NCBI RefSeq assembly: GCF_010672385.1
Contig: NZ_JAAHGT010000023.1
Location: 1 to 56,015, forward strand
Direction: 5' to 3'
DNA from: Okeania sp. SIO2F4
GTDB taxonomy: Bacteria > Cyanobacteriota > Cyanobacteriia > Cyanobacteriales > Microcoleaceae
DNA length: 56,015 bases
Position numbers and translations under genes: made by a program. How positions within the stretch are numbered: the stretch's first letter is position 1; every line of letters starts with the position of its first letter. Positions 1-8,931 of this stretch are shown one piece after another. The notes beneath the pieces were generated by a model. The model was not told where the DNA came from and made no database searches. It was given only the letters and a program-made list of their open reading frames with translations.

Positions 1-384
1 TGAACCCTCCCAACTACTTACAGTTACCTGACTACCATCACTGAGTTTCACCCCTTTTCTAGTATCCCCCGTTGCTAAGTTTTGATTCCATGTGAATAAT
101 AATCCAAAAACCTCTTTAACATAATGTTTGATAGATGCAGGAGTACGGTCGTAGGGGTCTGTCTTGTAAGCGACGATACTTTTACCGCCCTCTAACTGCA
201 CCAAAGCTAGCTGATTTTGGGATATTTTAGTCAGCCTCAGAATATTACCAAAAATCAACAAAGTTACCAATAAAGCTACAGTAGATACAGCCGTAGAATA
301 TAGTATAAAAATCGGCTGTAGATTACTGCGGTCAAATTTGCTTTCTTTAGTTGATTTAATATCTAGATGATTGTTGTTCAGCAT
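1..384 (-). CDS. VirB8-like T4SS protein, partial (C-terminus beyond left edge)
   Basis: Reading leftward from an ATG at 384, 128 codons stay open to the window edge. The visible protein has a short polar N-terminus (about 24 residues), one membrane segment (about residues 25-47), then a soluble domain facing the other side. This single-pass layout, and its place as the last visible gene after VirB6-like and VirB5-like genes, fit a VirB8/TraE-type scaffold of the inner-membrane channel. No sequence motif proves it. Its ATG is 3 bp from the stop of the preceding gene, so it belongs to the same operon. It could be another bitopic mating-pair protein. Confidence 0.5.
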   Translation of the reverse strand, partial: MLNNNHLDIKSTKESKFDRSNLQPIFILYSTAVSTVALLVTLLIFGNILRLTKISQNQLALVQLEGGKSIVAYKTDPYDRTPASIKHYVKEVFGLLFTWNQNLATGDTRKGVKLSDGSQVTVSSWEGS

Positions 385-387
385 TTT

Positions 388-1467
388 TTATTTCAACTTT
401 GCTACTAATAAACGCAAAACACCAGGGGGAGATGTGATTAGAATATTGAACATTGACCTACCCGAACCCGCAGCTAAAGCCATAGACAATGCAGGTGCAA
501 ATACACCTATAACCATCAAGAATCCCATAGTATTCCAGCTTTCTGAATTTACTACTACTACCGCACAAACACCACAGATGATGTTGTAGCAAATCTTGGC
601 CATCCCCACCGAAAAGAAACCCAATATCCACCCAAAATAAGGCTTTCCTCCAAAAGGCAGTAGGGATAAAGCTACAGGAAAAGGGCCGATTAAACCTACC
701 AACAACAACGCAATTTCCAGGCAATTAGAAAAAGCCCATTGGAAAGCCAGGAGAATTGGCTGTAGCATACTTTCTACGCTCGAACCCACTATGCTGCCTA
801 AAAAACCACCACCAAACATCAACCCTTTGTTTATACCCTCCTCCCCTCCTGCTAATTCTGCTCCCGCCGACACAGCCTTAATAGCGTTAAAGACATCTTT
901 TAACGGGTTGGGAATCACAGAATAAGCATCTTTAAACCAACCCATAGTTTCCTCTACATGGGTAGACGCACTCTCGAAGCATTTAATTTGATTTTCTCCT
1001 ACCATTCCGTAACATTGCTGGAGTTGGGCACTAAACTCTGATTTTGCCGGACCAAATATTGATGCAGCCTTTATAGCATCAAGTAATTTTACCTCCCCTA
1101 CTGTAACTTCCAATATTTCATCTGACAGTGTGTGAATCACCGAACGCATTGCGTGAGTTTGCATCACCAGTAAGTTACCATTGTTGGCTAATAAAGCCCC
1201 TACCAATATCGGCCAGATTAGAGATTCTATAGGCTTGGAGAACTCCCCCTCCACAATCATCTCTTTAGCAAATTTGACCATATATACCGTAATGGAAAAT
1301 GCTGCAAAAGCAGCAGCTACGTTATTGATAGCTAAATATACATTAGATTGAAAAATTTGAGTCCACTGTAGATCCCACGATTCTGCGATAGTTTGTGATG
1401 TTTCTAATCCTTTCTCTAAGATATTGGTGGCGGTAAAGCCCACCAAAATGTGATTGATTTCATACAT
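388..1467 (-). CDS. TrbL/VirB6-like polytopic membrane protein of the T4SS
   Basis: This is a roughly 359-residue protein with about five or six hydrophobic segments: one near residues 45-70, one near 80-105, a long hydrophobic Gly-rich block in the middle, and two or three in the last 130 residues. Two cysteines lie in the soluble loop before the central block. The layout matches VirB6/TrbL inner-membrane channel proteins. The reading frame is open from an ATG at 1554, but that start would overlap the upstream gene by 83 bp. The internal ATG at 1467 lies just after the upstream stop at 1472 and is preferred. It sits in the leftward mating operon between VirB5-like and VirB8-like genes. Confidence 0.68.
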   Translation of the reverse strand: MYEINHILVGFTATNILEKGLETSQTIAESWDLQWTQIFQSNVYLAINNVAAAFAAFSITVYMVKFAKEMIVEGEFSKPIESLIWPILVGALLANNGNLLVMQTHAMRSVIHTLSDEILEVTVGEVKLLDAIKAASIFGPAKSEFSAQLQQCYGMVGENQIKCFESASTHVEETMGWFKDAYSVIPNPLKDVFNAIKAVSAGAELAGGEEGINKGLMFGGGFLGSIVGSSVESMLQPILLAFQWAFSNCLEIALLLVGLIGPFPVALSLLPFGGKPYFGWILGFFSVGMAKICYNIICGVCAVVVVNSESWNTMGFLMVIGVFAPALSMALAAGSGRSMFNILITSPPGVLRLLVAKLK

Positions 1468-1471
1468 GAAT

Positions 1472-2434
1472 TTAAAACTGTAATTGGGTTGCTTGGAATA
1501 AATTGCTGCTGGCATTAGATAAAGTTTTAGCCCGTTCTCCCCTATTTTTTTCATCTAAAGCTTCAGACAAATCGGCACTAATTTGTAAATCGGCTGCTAA
1601 TACTTGGCGCAAATTATTCAATTCCATATAAGTAAAATAGTGCAATTTCGCCATCTCGGCGAGGATATTCGTCTGATTTTTGGTGACGAAAATTTGGTTT
1701 TTCATTACGTCTTGGGTAACATCTAGGGTCTGTGCTTGCTCATTAATTGCCCCTACTTGTTCATTCAGAGACTTGATTAATTCTAAGGAGGTAGCTAGTT
1801 GAATCAAGTTGTTTTTAGTTTGTTCTTGGCTCTCTTCTCCAATCGCTGCTGCTGCTACAGCCCTTCCAATTGTCCGATTTACTTCGTGCTCGATGGACTG
1901 CTCCAAGGCGACTGCATTAGTATTGAAGCTATCGTTTTGCTGCATTGCTAATTTTGCGTCTTCATCCCCTTCTGCTTCTGTAATTTTATCTTCAATGGTT
2001 TTTTTAGCTTTATTTAGGTCGGGGATACCTAATTCTCCTTGAGTTTCTTCTAAGATGCCACCAATATCACCGCCAATATCAGGCAAGGAACCTTCTAGAA
2101 TATTGCCGATTTCTGCTATTTGCTCTTGAATCATCTCCTGTAAATCTTCTAGAGGATTGGGAAAAGAAATTAAATCTTCAAAACTACCCCCATCAGGGAT
2201 GAGGTCGCCAATATCTCCTATATCGGGTAGAAAATCATCTAAGTCAGGAATATTAGGGATAATATCTTCCAAGGACGGAATATCGGGAAGTTCTGGCAGT
2301 TCCAAGTCCGGAATACCTGGTAACAAAGAAGCTACAGCAGCATTAGTTGATCCGGGTATATAGCAGACACACAAATAAGATGCCGTGCAGATACAGATAC
2401 CTAATTTAGTAATTTTTAAATATAGTTTGTTCAT
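1472..2434 (-). CDS. VirB5/TrbJ-like secreted T4SS protein
   Basis: This 320-residue protein starts with a clear signal peptide: Lys-containing N-terminus, a hydrophobic Cys-rich core and an Ala-X-Ala-type end near residue 33. An unusual Pro/Asp/Ile-rich stretch (about residues 38-100, with repeated PDLE/IPDL/IGDIG-like units) is followed by a long helical region rich in Gln, Asn and Leu. The helical part, including a QTNILAEMAKL segment, resembles TrbJ/VirB5 proteins, which are periplasmic or pilus-tip components. The gene precedes the TrbL/VirB6-like gene by a few bases, the usual trbJ-trbL order. The acidic low-complexity region is atypical for the family. Confidence 0.55.
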   Translation of the reverse strand: MNKLYLKITKLGICICTASYLCVCYIPGSTNAAVASLLPGIPDLELPELPDIPSLEDIIPNIPDLDDFLPDIGDIGDLIPDGGSFEDLISFPNPLEDLQEMIQEQIAEIGNILEGSLPDIGGDIGGILEETQGELGIPDLNKAKKTIEDKITEAEGDEDAKLAMQQNDSFNTNAVALEQSIEHEVNRTIGRAVAAAAIGEESQEQTKNNLIQLATSLELIKSLNEQVGAINEQAQTLDVTQDVMKNQIFVTKNQTNILAEMAKLHYFTYMELNNLRQVLAADLQISADLSEALDEKNRGERAKTLSNASSNLFQATQLQF

Positions 2435-3328
2435 AATTTTTCTGAGTTCCTTTTTCTCACAGAATAATTAATAATTAACAATTAATAATTAATAATTGAA
2501 AAACGTAGAAAAGAGCAAGATAGCGTCTTATAAATATTTTCAGCAATTCACAATTACCAATTAATAATTGGCTCTTCTTAAAATAAGAGTATTGACTAAA
2601 ACAATTTGTTTTATTTTATCACCTTAAAAGGGGGGGGTAAACCTTAATTATTGAATCAATAATTATTAAATATCACCTCTTAATTTAATTTTTAATTATT
2701 AATTAAGAGGTAAGCATCTCTTCGGGAATGCGGAGCTAACAGCCGTCAGTTATCAGCTAATGCTTGCGCGTTTAATAGAAAATCTTTATTAATTGTCTTC
2801 CTACAAAAGTTGCCTTCCTTACTCTTAAAGTCACTTCGATTTTGGATTTTAAATTGTGGATTTTAGATTTTCTCCTCCTTAAAAGAAGGGGCTTGCAGAT
2901 TTTTGATTTATGATTTTAGATTATCCCCTGCTTGAAAGCCAGGGGCTTGTGTTCTTTTAATCCAAAATCGGCAATCCAAAATCCTAAATAAGAGGGTCAG
3001 TTGTTAATTTCAACACTATCCTATATAAGAGAGTCTTGTTGCTGATAGCTGATATCATGTCCGCTTAAATACTTATACTTTGGTAGAAGAAAGGCAGAGG
3101 GCACTTATGCTGGAGGCAGAAGGTTTTCTTGCAATTGTGATTTAATTCTATACACGCTCCGATGCTACCGGACATGATATGAATGCTTACTAAATGTTAA
3201 TTATCTAAAGAGCGATAATTGTTAATTATTAATTGTTTATGCTGTCGCAGACATGAAAATTATTAATTATTCATAAGGGGTAATTATTGATTTTTAACTG
3301 TCAACAATTAATTATTAATTATTAATTG
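2435..3328. repeat. Repeat-rich non-coding gap inside the T4SS operon
   Basis: About 0.9 kb without a credible gene. It holds AATTAAT-type heptad repeats (2460-2500, 3185-3325), a fragment of a dispersed repeat (about 2497-2545) also found near 7796 and, inverted, near 9303, and an inverted-repeat element (3051-3181). It separates the virB4-like gene from the virB5-like gene, which are expected to be co-transcribed. Confidence 0.7.
3051..3181. repeat. Small inverted-repeat element (MITE-like)
   Basis: Terminal arms GATATCATGTCCG (3051-3063) and CGGACATGATAT (from about 3169) are perfectly complementary and enclose about 105 bp of non-coding DNA. The flanks resemble the GTAAGCATTCAGC-type element ends seen at 10733 and 15002. 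Confidence 0.6.
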
Positions 3329-3450
3329 CTAACGTACATTCTCTAGGGAAACTTCATTCTTAATAGCAGCCGTATATTGATTAGCAAAATCTACCAAAGT
3401 TTCTAATTTTTTTTTCAGGAGGATATCTCGATAAAACTCTATCCCTAACT
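3329..3450 (-). pseudogene. Duplicated 3' end of the virB4-like gene
   Basis: These about 122 bases copy 3528-3648, the last 40 codons and stop codon of the virB4-like gene, with only a few substitutions. The copy has nine T in a run where the gene has eight, shifting the frame, and it lacks the rest of the gene. It is a fragment, not an independent gene. AATTAAT-type repeats border both copies and may have mediated the duplication. Confidence 0.85.
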
Positions 3451-3527
3451 TTTATTGAGTGTCAATCCCCTGATTAAAATTAGGGGCAATTAATAATTAT
3501 TAATTATTAATTATTAATTATTAATTG

Positions 3528-6338
3528 TTAACCTACATTCTCTAGGGAAACTCCATTCTTAATAGCAGCCGTATATTGATTGGCAAAATCTACCAAAGCT
3601 TCTAATTTTTTTTCAGGAGGATATCTCGATAAAACTCTATCCCTAGCTTCCTGTTCGTCGGGATTGTTCGCAACGGCAGCTATCTGCAAAGCCCCTGGAT
3701 AATATCTGCAATAAGTATAAGTACCATCGATGTCCAGGAGCCAATTAGAATATAATTCCGATCTCTTAGGAAAGAAGCTTTCACTGGCATTCTTGGCAAT
3801 AATATTGCGCTCATAGTATAAAAGACGGGTAAAGGATTCAATCGCATTTACCTGAATTCGGCCAATCAACCGAGTATTCATATTCTGCATAATTTGACTA
3901 CCCACATGAGACTCAACAATTGTGTTAGGATCTTGCCCAGAAAGAAAAACTCGAATACCTGCTTTTGCACCATTCGCGCACAACCTAGCAATGAGCGTTG
4001 CAATTTCCTTAAATTTGAATAAAATCGGGCTTTCATCTACAAAGAATATCGATGCAGGAGAAGAAAGTGCCCGTCGCAGTGCTGCTGAATATGCACTTAA
4101 AGCCAATATTGCAGCTTCACTTTGATTGCTAAGATTGCGTAAAGCAAATACCAATAGAGATACGTCAGTAGGGAAACTAGAAGGATTTCCAATCGCCTGG
4201 CCTACCCTAGAACCTTGCCAATACTTCAACTGCAGCAATATTTGTGCCTGAGCTTCTTGTAAAGTCCCGCCACCGCCCAAAGCTTCTAAATCCACATTTT
4301 CACAAAATTTTATATAGTCTGTGAGGGTAGGAGTTTCCTTCCAAGCAGGACTACCAAACCCTCCCTCCAATGCTTTGTTATAGCGATCGACTATCGAGTC
4401 ATTCTCAAAAAATTCTGTGAGGGCCTTACCGACAAGAGAACGGACTGTTTGCTCCAAAACAACTTTCCCTTCCGATTCTGGCAATACCATTGTTACTAAA
4501 GCGGACTCAAGAAATGCTCGGTAATCCTGAAACCTCTCTTGTTGTTCCTCCGGTTCTACACCCCGCAAGTCGGGGATTTCAAAGAGATTGTTACTTTCTT
4601 TGAGGATATCAAAATAAGCTTGCCCTAAAAATTTCGTGTAGTCCGTAAAAGTAGATGTGCCATCGGGCTTAGGGTAATCCAAGGCTACCACTGGAATATT
4701 AGCAGCTAAAGCTTGAGTCAACATTCCCGATACTATTACTGACTTACCCGAACGGGTGGTACCAAACACCGCAATGTTTCGGTGAGATTTAATAAAATCT
4801 ATTTTTACAGGGGCACCACCTTCATCAGCAATTAACTCAAAGCCTGTTTTTGAGCCTGGTTTAGTCATAGTTATTGGAGTGAAACCTAGCGATTCATCCG
4901 TAAGTAGTAGCGATCGCCGATTGAATGGGGAAGACAGTATATTTTCCCAACAGATAGAGAAAGTTTGCAGCCAGATTTTCCAAGCATAATCTACCTCTCT
5001 GATTAATTTAGCTGGTAGTTGGAAGCAATCCGAAAGCGTTGACATAGCATCATTCAATTGGGGCAAACTAGGGCGATGTACTAGCATAGTTACTGCGACA
5101 TTTAATGGTATGGCCCCTTCATATATCTTTTCTTGGGTTTGGACTGATTTTCGAGTATTCAAATTAGCGCCTACATCTATATTTTGGTGGTTTGCTGCCA
5201 TTGAAACTGCCAAATTATTTTGTTTAGTCACACGCTGCATATTACTTTTTACTACTGTAGGATTAGCAGCACTAAATTGGGTAATTATTTCTATATCTTT
5301 TACTTGAGGTTTGCACAATATATCCCACAAAAATCTTAACTGATTAGCTACACCATCAAAGCCAACAGGTTTGCTAGTTAAAACTGCAACTCCTATGTAA
5401 CTTTCGTTGCCTCCTCGACGCATTTTTATATAACTAGGATGACCGTCGGGGCAATTAGGTAGCCCTTTTTCTCCTTCAATAAGTTTAGAAATAGGATGTT
5501 TATTAATATTGATTTCTTCCTCTATGTCTTCCTTAGTTATTTTTATAATTTGAGGTACTGATGGGGTTTTTTGGTTGTTAAATTGATGCCAGATATAATC
5601 CCAATATTCTGAGGAGGATAAAGGTTCAATAGTTAGTCCCATCTTTATATCTAATAATTGCTCCCACCTCAAATATCCCTCATTAAAAGCTGTGAGAAAA
5701 AACTTATGTCTTTTCTTTTTGTTAAATTCCGCTCCTTCCCCCTTTTTTCCCTGTAATCCTGCCCAAAAGTTATCTGTTTGATTGGAGAGCCAAATTACTA
5801 GTTCGTCAATTAAACTTTTACTATCCCCAGTTTCTTCGGCGACACTATCCACAGTATATGTAGTAAAAATATACAGAGATTTAGGTTGTCTTAAACCAAT
5901 TTTTTTCAATTCTTGTCCGCGTTTTTTCTCTCCCGCTAATAATAGTTTTAGCTGTATTAGAGGTGCTTTGTTCATTAAAGAGGTTAATTCTGTAAACCTG
6001 TCTGAATCTTCGGCAAAACTTTTGAGGTGGAAAGTTATTCTTTCTTTTTGCGGAATCTCCTTTAGCCCTGATTCTAGAGCTAGCTTTGTCGGCATAAGTT
6101 GGTCAGTTCTCAAGGTAGGATGGATGCCTACTGTTTTAAATCCAAAGACTAATTTATAGTCTGATTTTCCTTTGTTTAAGAGAGCAGCGCCTACTTTTCT
6201 ACCTTTCAATTCAAACTCAACAAATCCTACCAAGTGAAACTCACTTTCAAAGGCTTTAAATACTTGAGAAGTAGTTTTGTTTTCTTCAATAAAATTGACC
6301 TTAACTTTAGTTTTTGGTTGAGTTTTTGTCTTAGTCAT
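3528..6338 (-). CDS. VirB4/TraC-like conjugation ATPase
   Basis: This 936-residue ATPase powers pilus assembly and substrate transfer in a type IV secretion system. The Walker A motif GTTRSGKS lies near residues 524-531 and the Walker B segment SIFFVDES near 759-766, followed by a conserved LSGQDPN stretch. The large N-terminal half has no recognisable catalytic motif, as in other VirB4 proteins. Size and motif spacing fit VirB4 rather than the coupling protein VirD4. Its ATG overlaps the end of the VirB3-like gene by 8 bp, the usual virB3-virB4 arrangement. Part of its 3' end is duplicated just downstream. Confidence 0.9.
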   Translation of the reverse strand: MTKTKTQPKTKVKVNFIEENKTTSQVFKAFESEFHLVGFVEFELKGRKVGAALLNKGKSDYKLVFGFKTVGIHPTLRTDQLMPTKLALESGLKEIPQKERITFHLKSFAEDSDRFTELTSLMNKAPLIQLKLLLAGEKKRGQELKKIGLRQPKSLYIFTTYTVDSVAEETGDSKSLIDELVIWLSNQTDNFWAGLQGKKGEGAEFNKKKRHKFFLTAFNEGYLRWEQLLDIKMGLTIEPLSSSEYWDYIWHQFNNQKTPSVPQIIKITKEDIEEEININKHPISKLIEGEKGLPNCPDGHPSYIKMRRGGNESYIGVAVLTSKPVGFDGVANQLRFLWDILCKPQVKDIEIITQFSAANPTVVKSNMQRVTKQNNLAVSMAANHQNIDVGANLNTRKSVQTQEKIYEGAIPLNVAVTMLVHRPSLPQLNDAMSTLSDCFQLPAKLIREVDYAWKIWLQTFSICWENILSSPFNRRSLLLTDESLGFTPITMTKPGSKTGFELIADEGGAPVKIDFIKSHRNIAVFGTTRSGKSVIVSGMLTQALAANIPVVALDYPKPDGTSTFTDYTKFLGQAYFDILKESNNLFEIPDLRGVEPEEQQERFQDYRAFLESALVTMVLPESEGKVVLEQTVRSLVGKALTEFFENDSIVDRYNKALEGGFGSPAWKETPTLTDYIKFCENVDLEALGGGGTLQEAQAQILLQLKYWQGSRVGQAIGNPSSFPTDVSLLVFALRNLSNQSEAAILALSAYSAALRRALSSPASIFFVDESPILFKFKEIATLIARLCANGAKAGIRVFLSGQDPNTIVESHVGSQIMQNMNTRLIGRIQVNAIESFTRLLYYERNIIAKNASESFFPKRSELYSNWLLDIDGTYTYCRYYPGALQIAAVANNPDEQEARDRVLSRYPPEKKLEALVDFANQYTAAIKNGVSLENVG

Positions 6339-6639
6339 CTTCTAAAATCGACTTATAATTAAAATTTCCGGAAACCCATTTAGGAGTAGGATAAAATTTG
6401 CCTAAAAATTTCCAAGTTTCGCTACCTGTCAACGCCCACCAACTACCGCAACCCCAGATTGTAACTAAACCTGTAGGCATCAAGCCCAAACCTAATACTC
6501 CTTGAGTTAAGACTAAACTCACTACAGAAATAAAGCCCCAAGGTAATATTTGTTCGCTAGGAATAGGCCCCAACGAAGGTTTGCTGTCCAGTATCGGGGA
6601 CACATAGATATATTTTTCTACATTATTTTCTGATGCCAT
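6331..6639 (-). CDS. VirB3-like small membrane protein
   Basis: This 102-residue protein has a polar N-terminus (about 32 residues), one or two hydrophobic segments in residues 33-75 (rich in Gly, Leu, Val and Trp) and a short polar tail. Its size, hydrophobic hairpin, and position between the pilin-like gene and the VirB4-like gene (8-bp overlap with the latter) fit VirB3/TraL-type proteins, which anchor VirB4 at the inner membrane. The call rests mainly on gene order. Confidence 0.6.
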   Translation of the reverse strand: MASENNVEKYIYVSPILDSKPSLGPIPSEQILPWGFISVVSLVLTQGVLGLGLMPTGLVTIWGCGSWWALTGSETWKFLGKFYPTPKWVSGNFNYKSILEDD

Positions 6640-6770
6640 TTTTTAGTAGATGTATTCAGGTGTTAGTAGGATTTTTTTTACCACCTACACCTAATATTGA
6701 TTAACGTAGGCAAAACTTAAGTAAAATCCTACTAATTTGTATACTATGGTTGTGTAGAATAATTGATGAA

Positions 6771-7415
6771 TTAAGGTTCACCACCACCACCACCACCACC
6801 GTCACCAATAATCATTCCAGATAAAACCTCACCTATACCTACTGTCACCGCTACGATTAAAGGTGTTCTTGCTACTTGCTGCCAGTCTTGATCTTGCCGA
6901 GCTGCGTTGATAATTTGAATTAAAGCGATCGCCAAATACAGCAAAATTAGAGCCCGCAAAACACCAAAAATAACAGAGATAATTTCTTCTGGGATAGACT
7001 CGCCAAATGTGTCACCGAAAAAAGTCTCTGCTGCTGAGAAGAACTGAGCATTTGCAGGGGCCATGATTGAGGTGGAAACGCCAGCACCCATAAAGAAAGG
7101 TAGTAAAGGTATCTTACGAAGCTTATCCAACTCCGGCTCAAGCCCGATCAACGCGGAACCTACTTCAGGGTATATTTTTTTTAGCTTGCGATGTAATGCT
7201 TTGAAAGCTTTTCGCGTAAATAACGAAATGGTAGATTTTACGCCAATATAGGCCAACATTGATAATGCTAATCCGGGGGAAGACATCGATATTGCAGTAC
7301 CAATTACACTAACGACTCCTACACATTTTAATACTGTAAAAAAAATTCCCATAGGAGATTTGTCGCGCTTCCGTCTTCTGGAAATCGCAACTGCATTAAC
7401 AGTTGTTGTATTCAT
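6771..7415 (-). CDS. VirB2/TrbC-like prepilin with a long N-terminal extension
   Basis: The last 91 residues look like a mature conjugative pilin: a signal-peptidase-like site PANA|QFF at residue 123, then two hydrophobic helices (about 145-170 and 184-203) joined by a polar loop, ending in a poly-Gly tail. The first 120 residues are unusual for a prepilin leader: they contain an Arg/Lys-rich start, hydrophobic segments (about 25-62) and a basic amphipathic stretch (68-105). This is the first gene of the leftward mating operon, followed by VirB3-like and VirB4-like genes, the classic order. The pilin role is inferred from architecture. Confidence 0.6.
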   Translation of the reverse strand: MNTTTVNAVAISRRRKRDKSPMGIFFTVLKCVGVVSVIGTAISMSSPGLALSMLAYIGVKSTISLFTRKAFKALHRKLKKIYPEVGSALIGLEPELDKLRKIPLLPFFMGAGVSTSIMAPANAQFFSAAETFFGDTFGESIPEEIISVIFGVLRALILLYLAIALIQIINAARQDQDWQQVARTPLIVAVTVGIGEVLSGMIIGDGGGGGGGEP

Positions 7416-7494
7416 TTTCTTCTCGTTTTTATGAGTGGTTTATTGTGCCTTTGAGATTACATTAACGATTTTTTTTATTAAAAGATCGGAGTTC

Positions 7495-7538
7495 CGTGAC
7501 AGTATCGTGACAGTATCCTGACAGTTCGATGACAGCCT
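7495..7538 (-). promoter_or_regulatory. Four 11-bp direct repeats upstream of the T4SS operon (parC-like operator)
   Basis: Four adjoining 11-bp units with core TGACAG (first two CGTGACAGTAT) sit 80 bp upstream of the pilin gene. Read in the direction of the operon they are AGGCTGTCATC, GAACTGTCAGG, ATACTGTCACG, ATACTGTCACG. The same array, 41 of 44 bases identical, lies upstream of the parM-like gene (13703-13746) in the same orientation relative to its gene. Likely binding site of a ribbon-helix-helix protein. Confidence 0.8.
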
Positions 7539-7689
7539 AAGAGTAAAAATCTGTTCTTCTTATTTTTATATAGATATAAAAGTACATCTCAATATTTTTT
7601 CCTGTGTTTAGTGATAATTGTGTAGGAGTTGATTTTTTCAAACGTTTCCACTACATTTTTGAGTAAGTAGATTTTGTTCCTATCAAACT

Positions 7690-7935
7690 AACTTCATATT
7701 GAGACCAAATAATTAATAATTAATAATTAAGAGTTAATAATTATTAATTCAACACCTTGGTCAAAAGCCTCCCCTTAATAATGAACAATTAATAATTGAA
7801 AAACGTATAAAAGAGGAAGATAACGTCTTATAAATATTAATGCTCCGAAGAGCGATAATTGTTAATTATTAATTGTTTCTGTTGTGGCAGACATGAAAAT
7901 TATTAATTATTCAGAGGGGGTCATTATTAATTGTT
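7690..7935. repeat. Heptad repeats and dispersed repeat
   Basis: AATTAAT-type repeats are followed by a dispersed repeat (7796-7870, beginning GAAAAACGTATAAAAGAG) that recurs inverted at about 9303-9375 and in part at 2497-2545. A second shared segment around GCAGACATGAAAATT (7880-7930) also occurs near 3240-3280 and, inverted, near 15770-15815. Confidence 0.75.
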
Positions 7936-8099
7936 AATTTCTGAAATACTATGCAGACAATGTAGTTTTATGTGAGACAAATATTGTAATATGTATGACA
8001 TCTGTATTATTTTCGTCGTAACTTATGTAGAGTTTTTGTAGTATTTCAGTCGTATAAACTTGTAGGATTTATGCGACAAAATGTAGTGTTTTTTTGTGC

Positions 8100-8167
8100 T
8101 TTAACCAATGGTTAAAAAAAAGGAATATGAAAGGATTATGAACAGATTTCTAACCATTGGTTAGAAA
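8100..8167. promoter_or_regulatory. Two related palindromes upstream of the mobC-like gene
   Basis: TTTAACCAATGGTTAAA (8100-8116) and a 21-bp palindrome with arm TTTCTAACCA around a central T (8147-8167) share the core TAACCA-N-TGGTTA, with centres 49 bp apart. They look like paired operators. The stretch before them (7990-8090) has repeated GTCGTA and TGTAG words. The region between T4SS and mob genes is where an oriT would be expected. Confidence 0.5.
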
Positions 8168-8232
8168 TTTCACCACACCAAGATATGAATTTGTCATACA
8201 TTTCAGTTGGCAATATCAATTAGACATAAGCT

Positions 8233-8292
8233 GTCACCTTTTTGTAATTTTGTGGAGTACGTTTGTCACTTTTTTGTAATTTCTTGGAGTAT
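8233..8292 (+). repeat. Tandem 28-bp repeats, possible oriT or operator
   Basis: Two copies of a unit starting GTCACYTTTTTGTAATTT and ending TTGGAGTA or GTGGAGTA lie at 8233-8259 and 8265-8292 (32-bp period). A third copy (8528-8556) ends 12 bp before the mobC-like start codon. A dispersed repeat sits between copies two and three. Confidence 0.65.
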
Positions 8293-8310
8293 ATCTTTCA
8301 GCAAAAAACA

Positions 8311-8527
8311 CAATGAACAATTAATAATTAATAATTATCACTCGTGGTCGCATTGATAATTAATCAGAGAGTTTCTGAGTAGATGTGCGCTTTTTAATTA
8401 TTCATTATGAATTATGAATTATTAATGACAAAGGGGGGGAGGCAGAGTAAGCTGAATTGTTGAATGAATAATTATTGACTATCAACTCTTAATTATTAAT
8501 TATTAACTATTAATTATTAATTATTTG
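8311..8527. repeat. Dispersed repeat, copy 1 of 3
   Basis: About 215 bp starting and ending in AATTAAT-type heptads around a conserved core (ACTCGTGGTCGCATTGAT, then GACAAAGGGGGG). The same core recurs at 19060-19247 and 19899-20010. It splits the tandem GTCAC repeats upstream of the mobC-like gene. Confidence 0.8.
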
Positions 8528-8556
8528 GTCACCGTTTTGTAATTTTTTGGAGTATA
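8528..8556 (+). promoter_or_regulatory. Third GTCAC repeat, adjacent to the mobC-like start
   Basis: This copy of the 28-bp unit (GTCACCGTTTTGTAATTT then TTTGGAGTATATA) ends 12 bp before the ATG at 8569. The TTGGAG word could also serve as a ribosome binding site. Confidence 0.55.
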
Positions 8557-8568
8557 TACATAGAAAAA

Positions 8569-8931
8569 ATGGTAATTTCAACAACCGCAACCGCACAGAA
8601 ACCGAAAAAAAATCACATCTTGTCAATCCGTCTTTATAAAGACGACAAGAAGCGCATCTTTGAACTGGCTAAACACTATAGAATCTCAGCTTCAGAATTC
8701 CTGATCCGCGCTGCTCTTAACAAACCATTGCCTAATTCACCTCTAATCACCCCAGAAGTGAAACAAGCGATCGAAGAGTTAACTATTGAGACCTATAAAA
8801 TTATGGCCAGTGCCAAAGAATTACTTTCAGCAGATGCGACTAATAGCTTATTGTCTGAGCTTCAAGATTTAGCTCACAAGTTAAATAAATTAGGTTGTTA
8901 TCTATATGGGGAGAATGGGTTTAGCAATTAA
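8569..8931 (+). CDS. mobC: MobC-like relaxosome accessory protein (ribbon-helix-helix)
   Basis: This is a 120-residue protein. After a polar start, the segment around residues 15-50 has a short beta strand (ILSIRLY) followed by two helices (KRIFELAKHY, SASEFLIRAAL), the ribbon-helix-helix fold typical of MobC and other relaxosome DNA-binding proteins. The C-terminal half is helical. Such proteins bind near oriT and help the relaxase open the strands. It lies upstream of the relaxase gene and downstream of palindromes and direct repeats, which fits that role. It may repress its own promoter. Confidence 0.75.
   Translation: MVISTTATAQKPKKNHILSIRLYKDDKKRIFELAKHYRISASEFLIRAALNKPLPNSPLITPEVKQAIEELTIETYKIMASAKELLSADATNSLLSELQDLAHKLNKLGCYLYGENGFSN

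Noticed and set aside
5782-6159. A 125-codon plus-strand frame antisense to the virB4-like gene
   Set aside because: The opposite frame has clear VirB4 content. This is a shadow frame.
7690-7760. Regular short repeats that might suggest a CRISPR array
   Set aside because: The period is seven bases, there are no unique spacers of uniform length, and no cas gene is in the window. These are heptad short tandem repeats.
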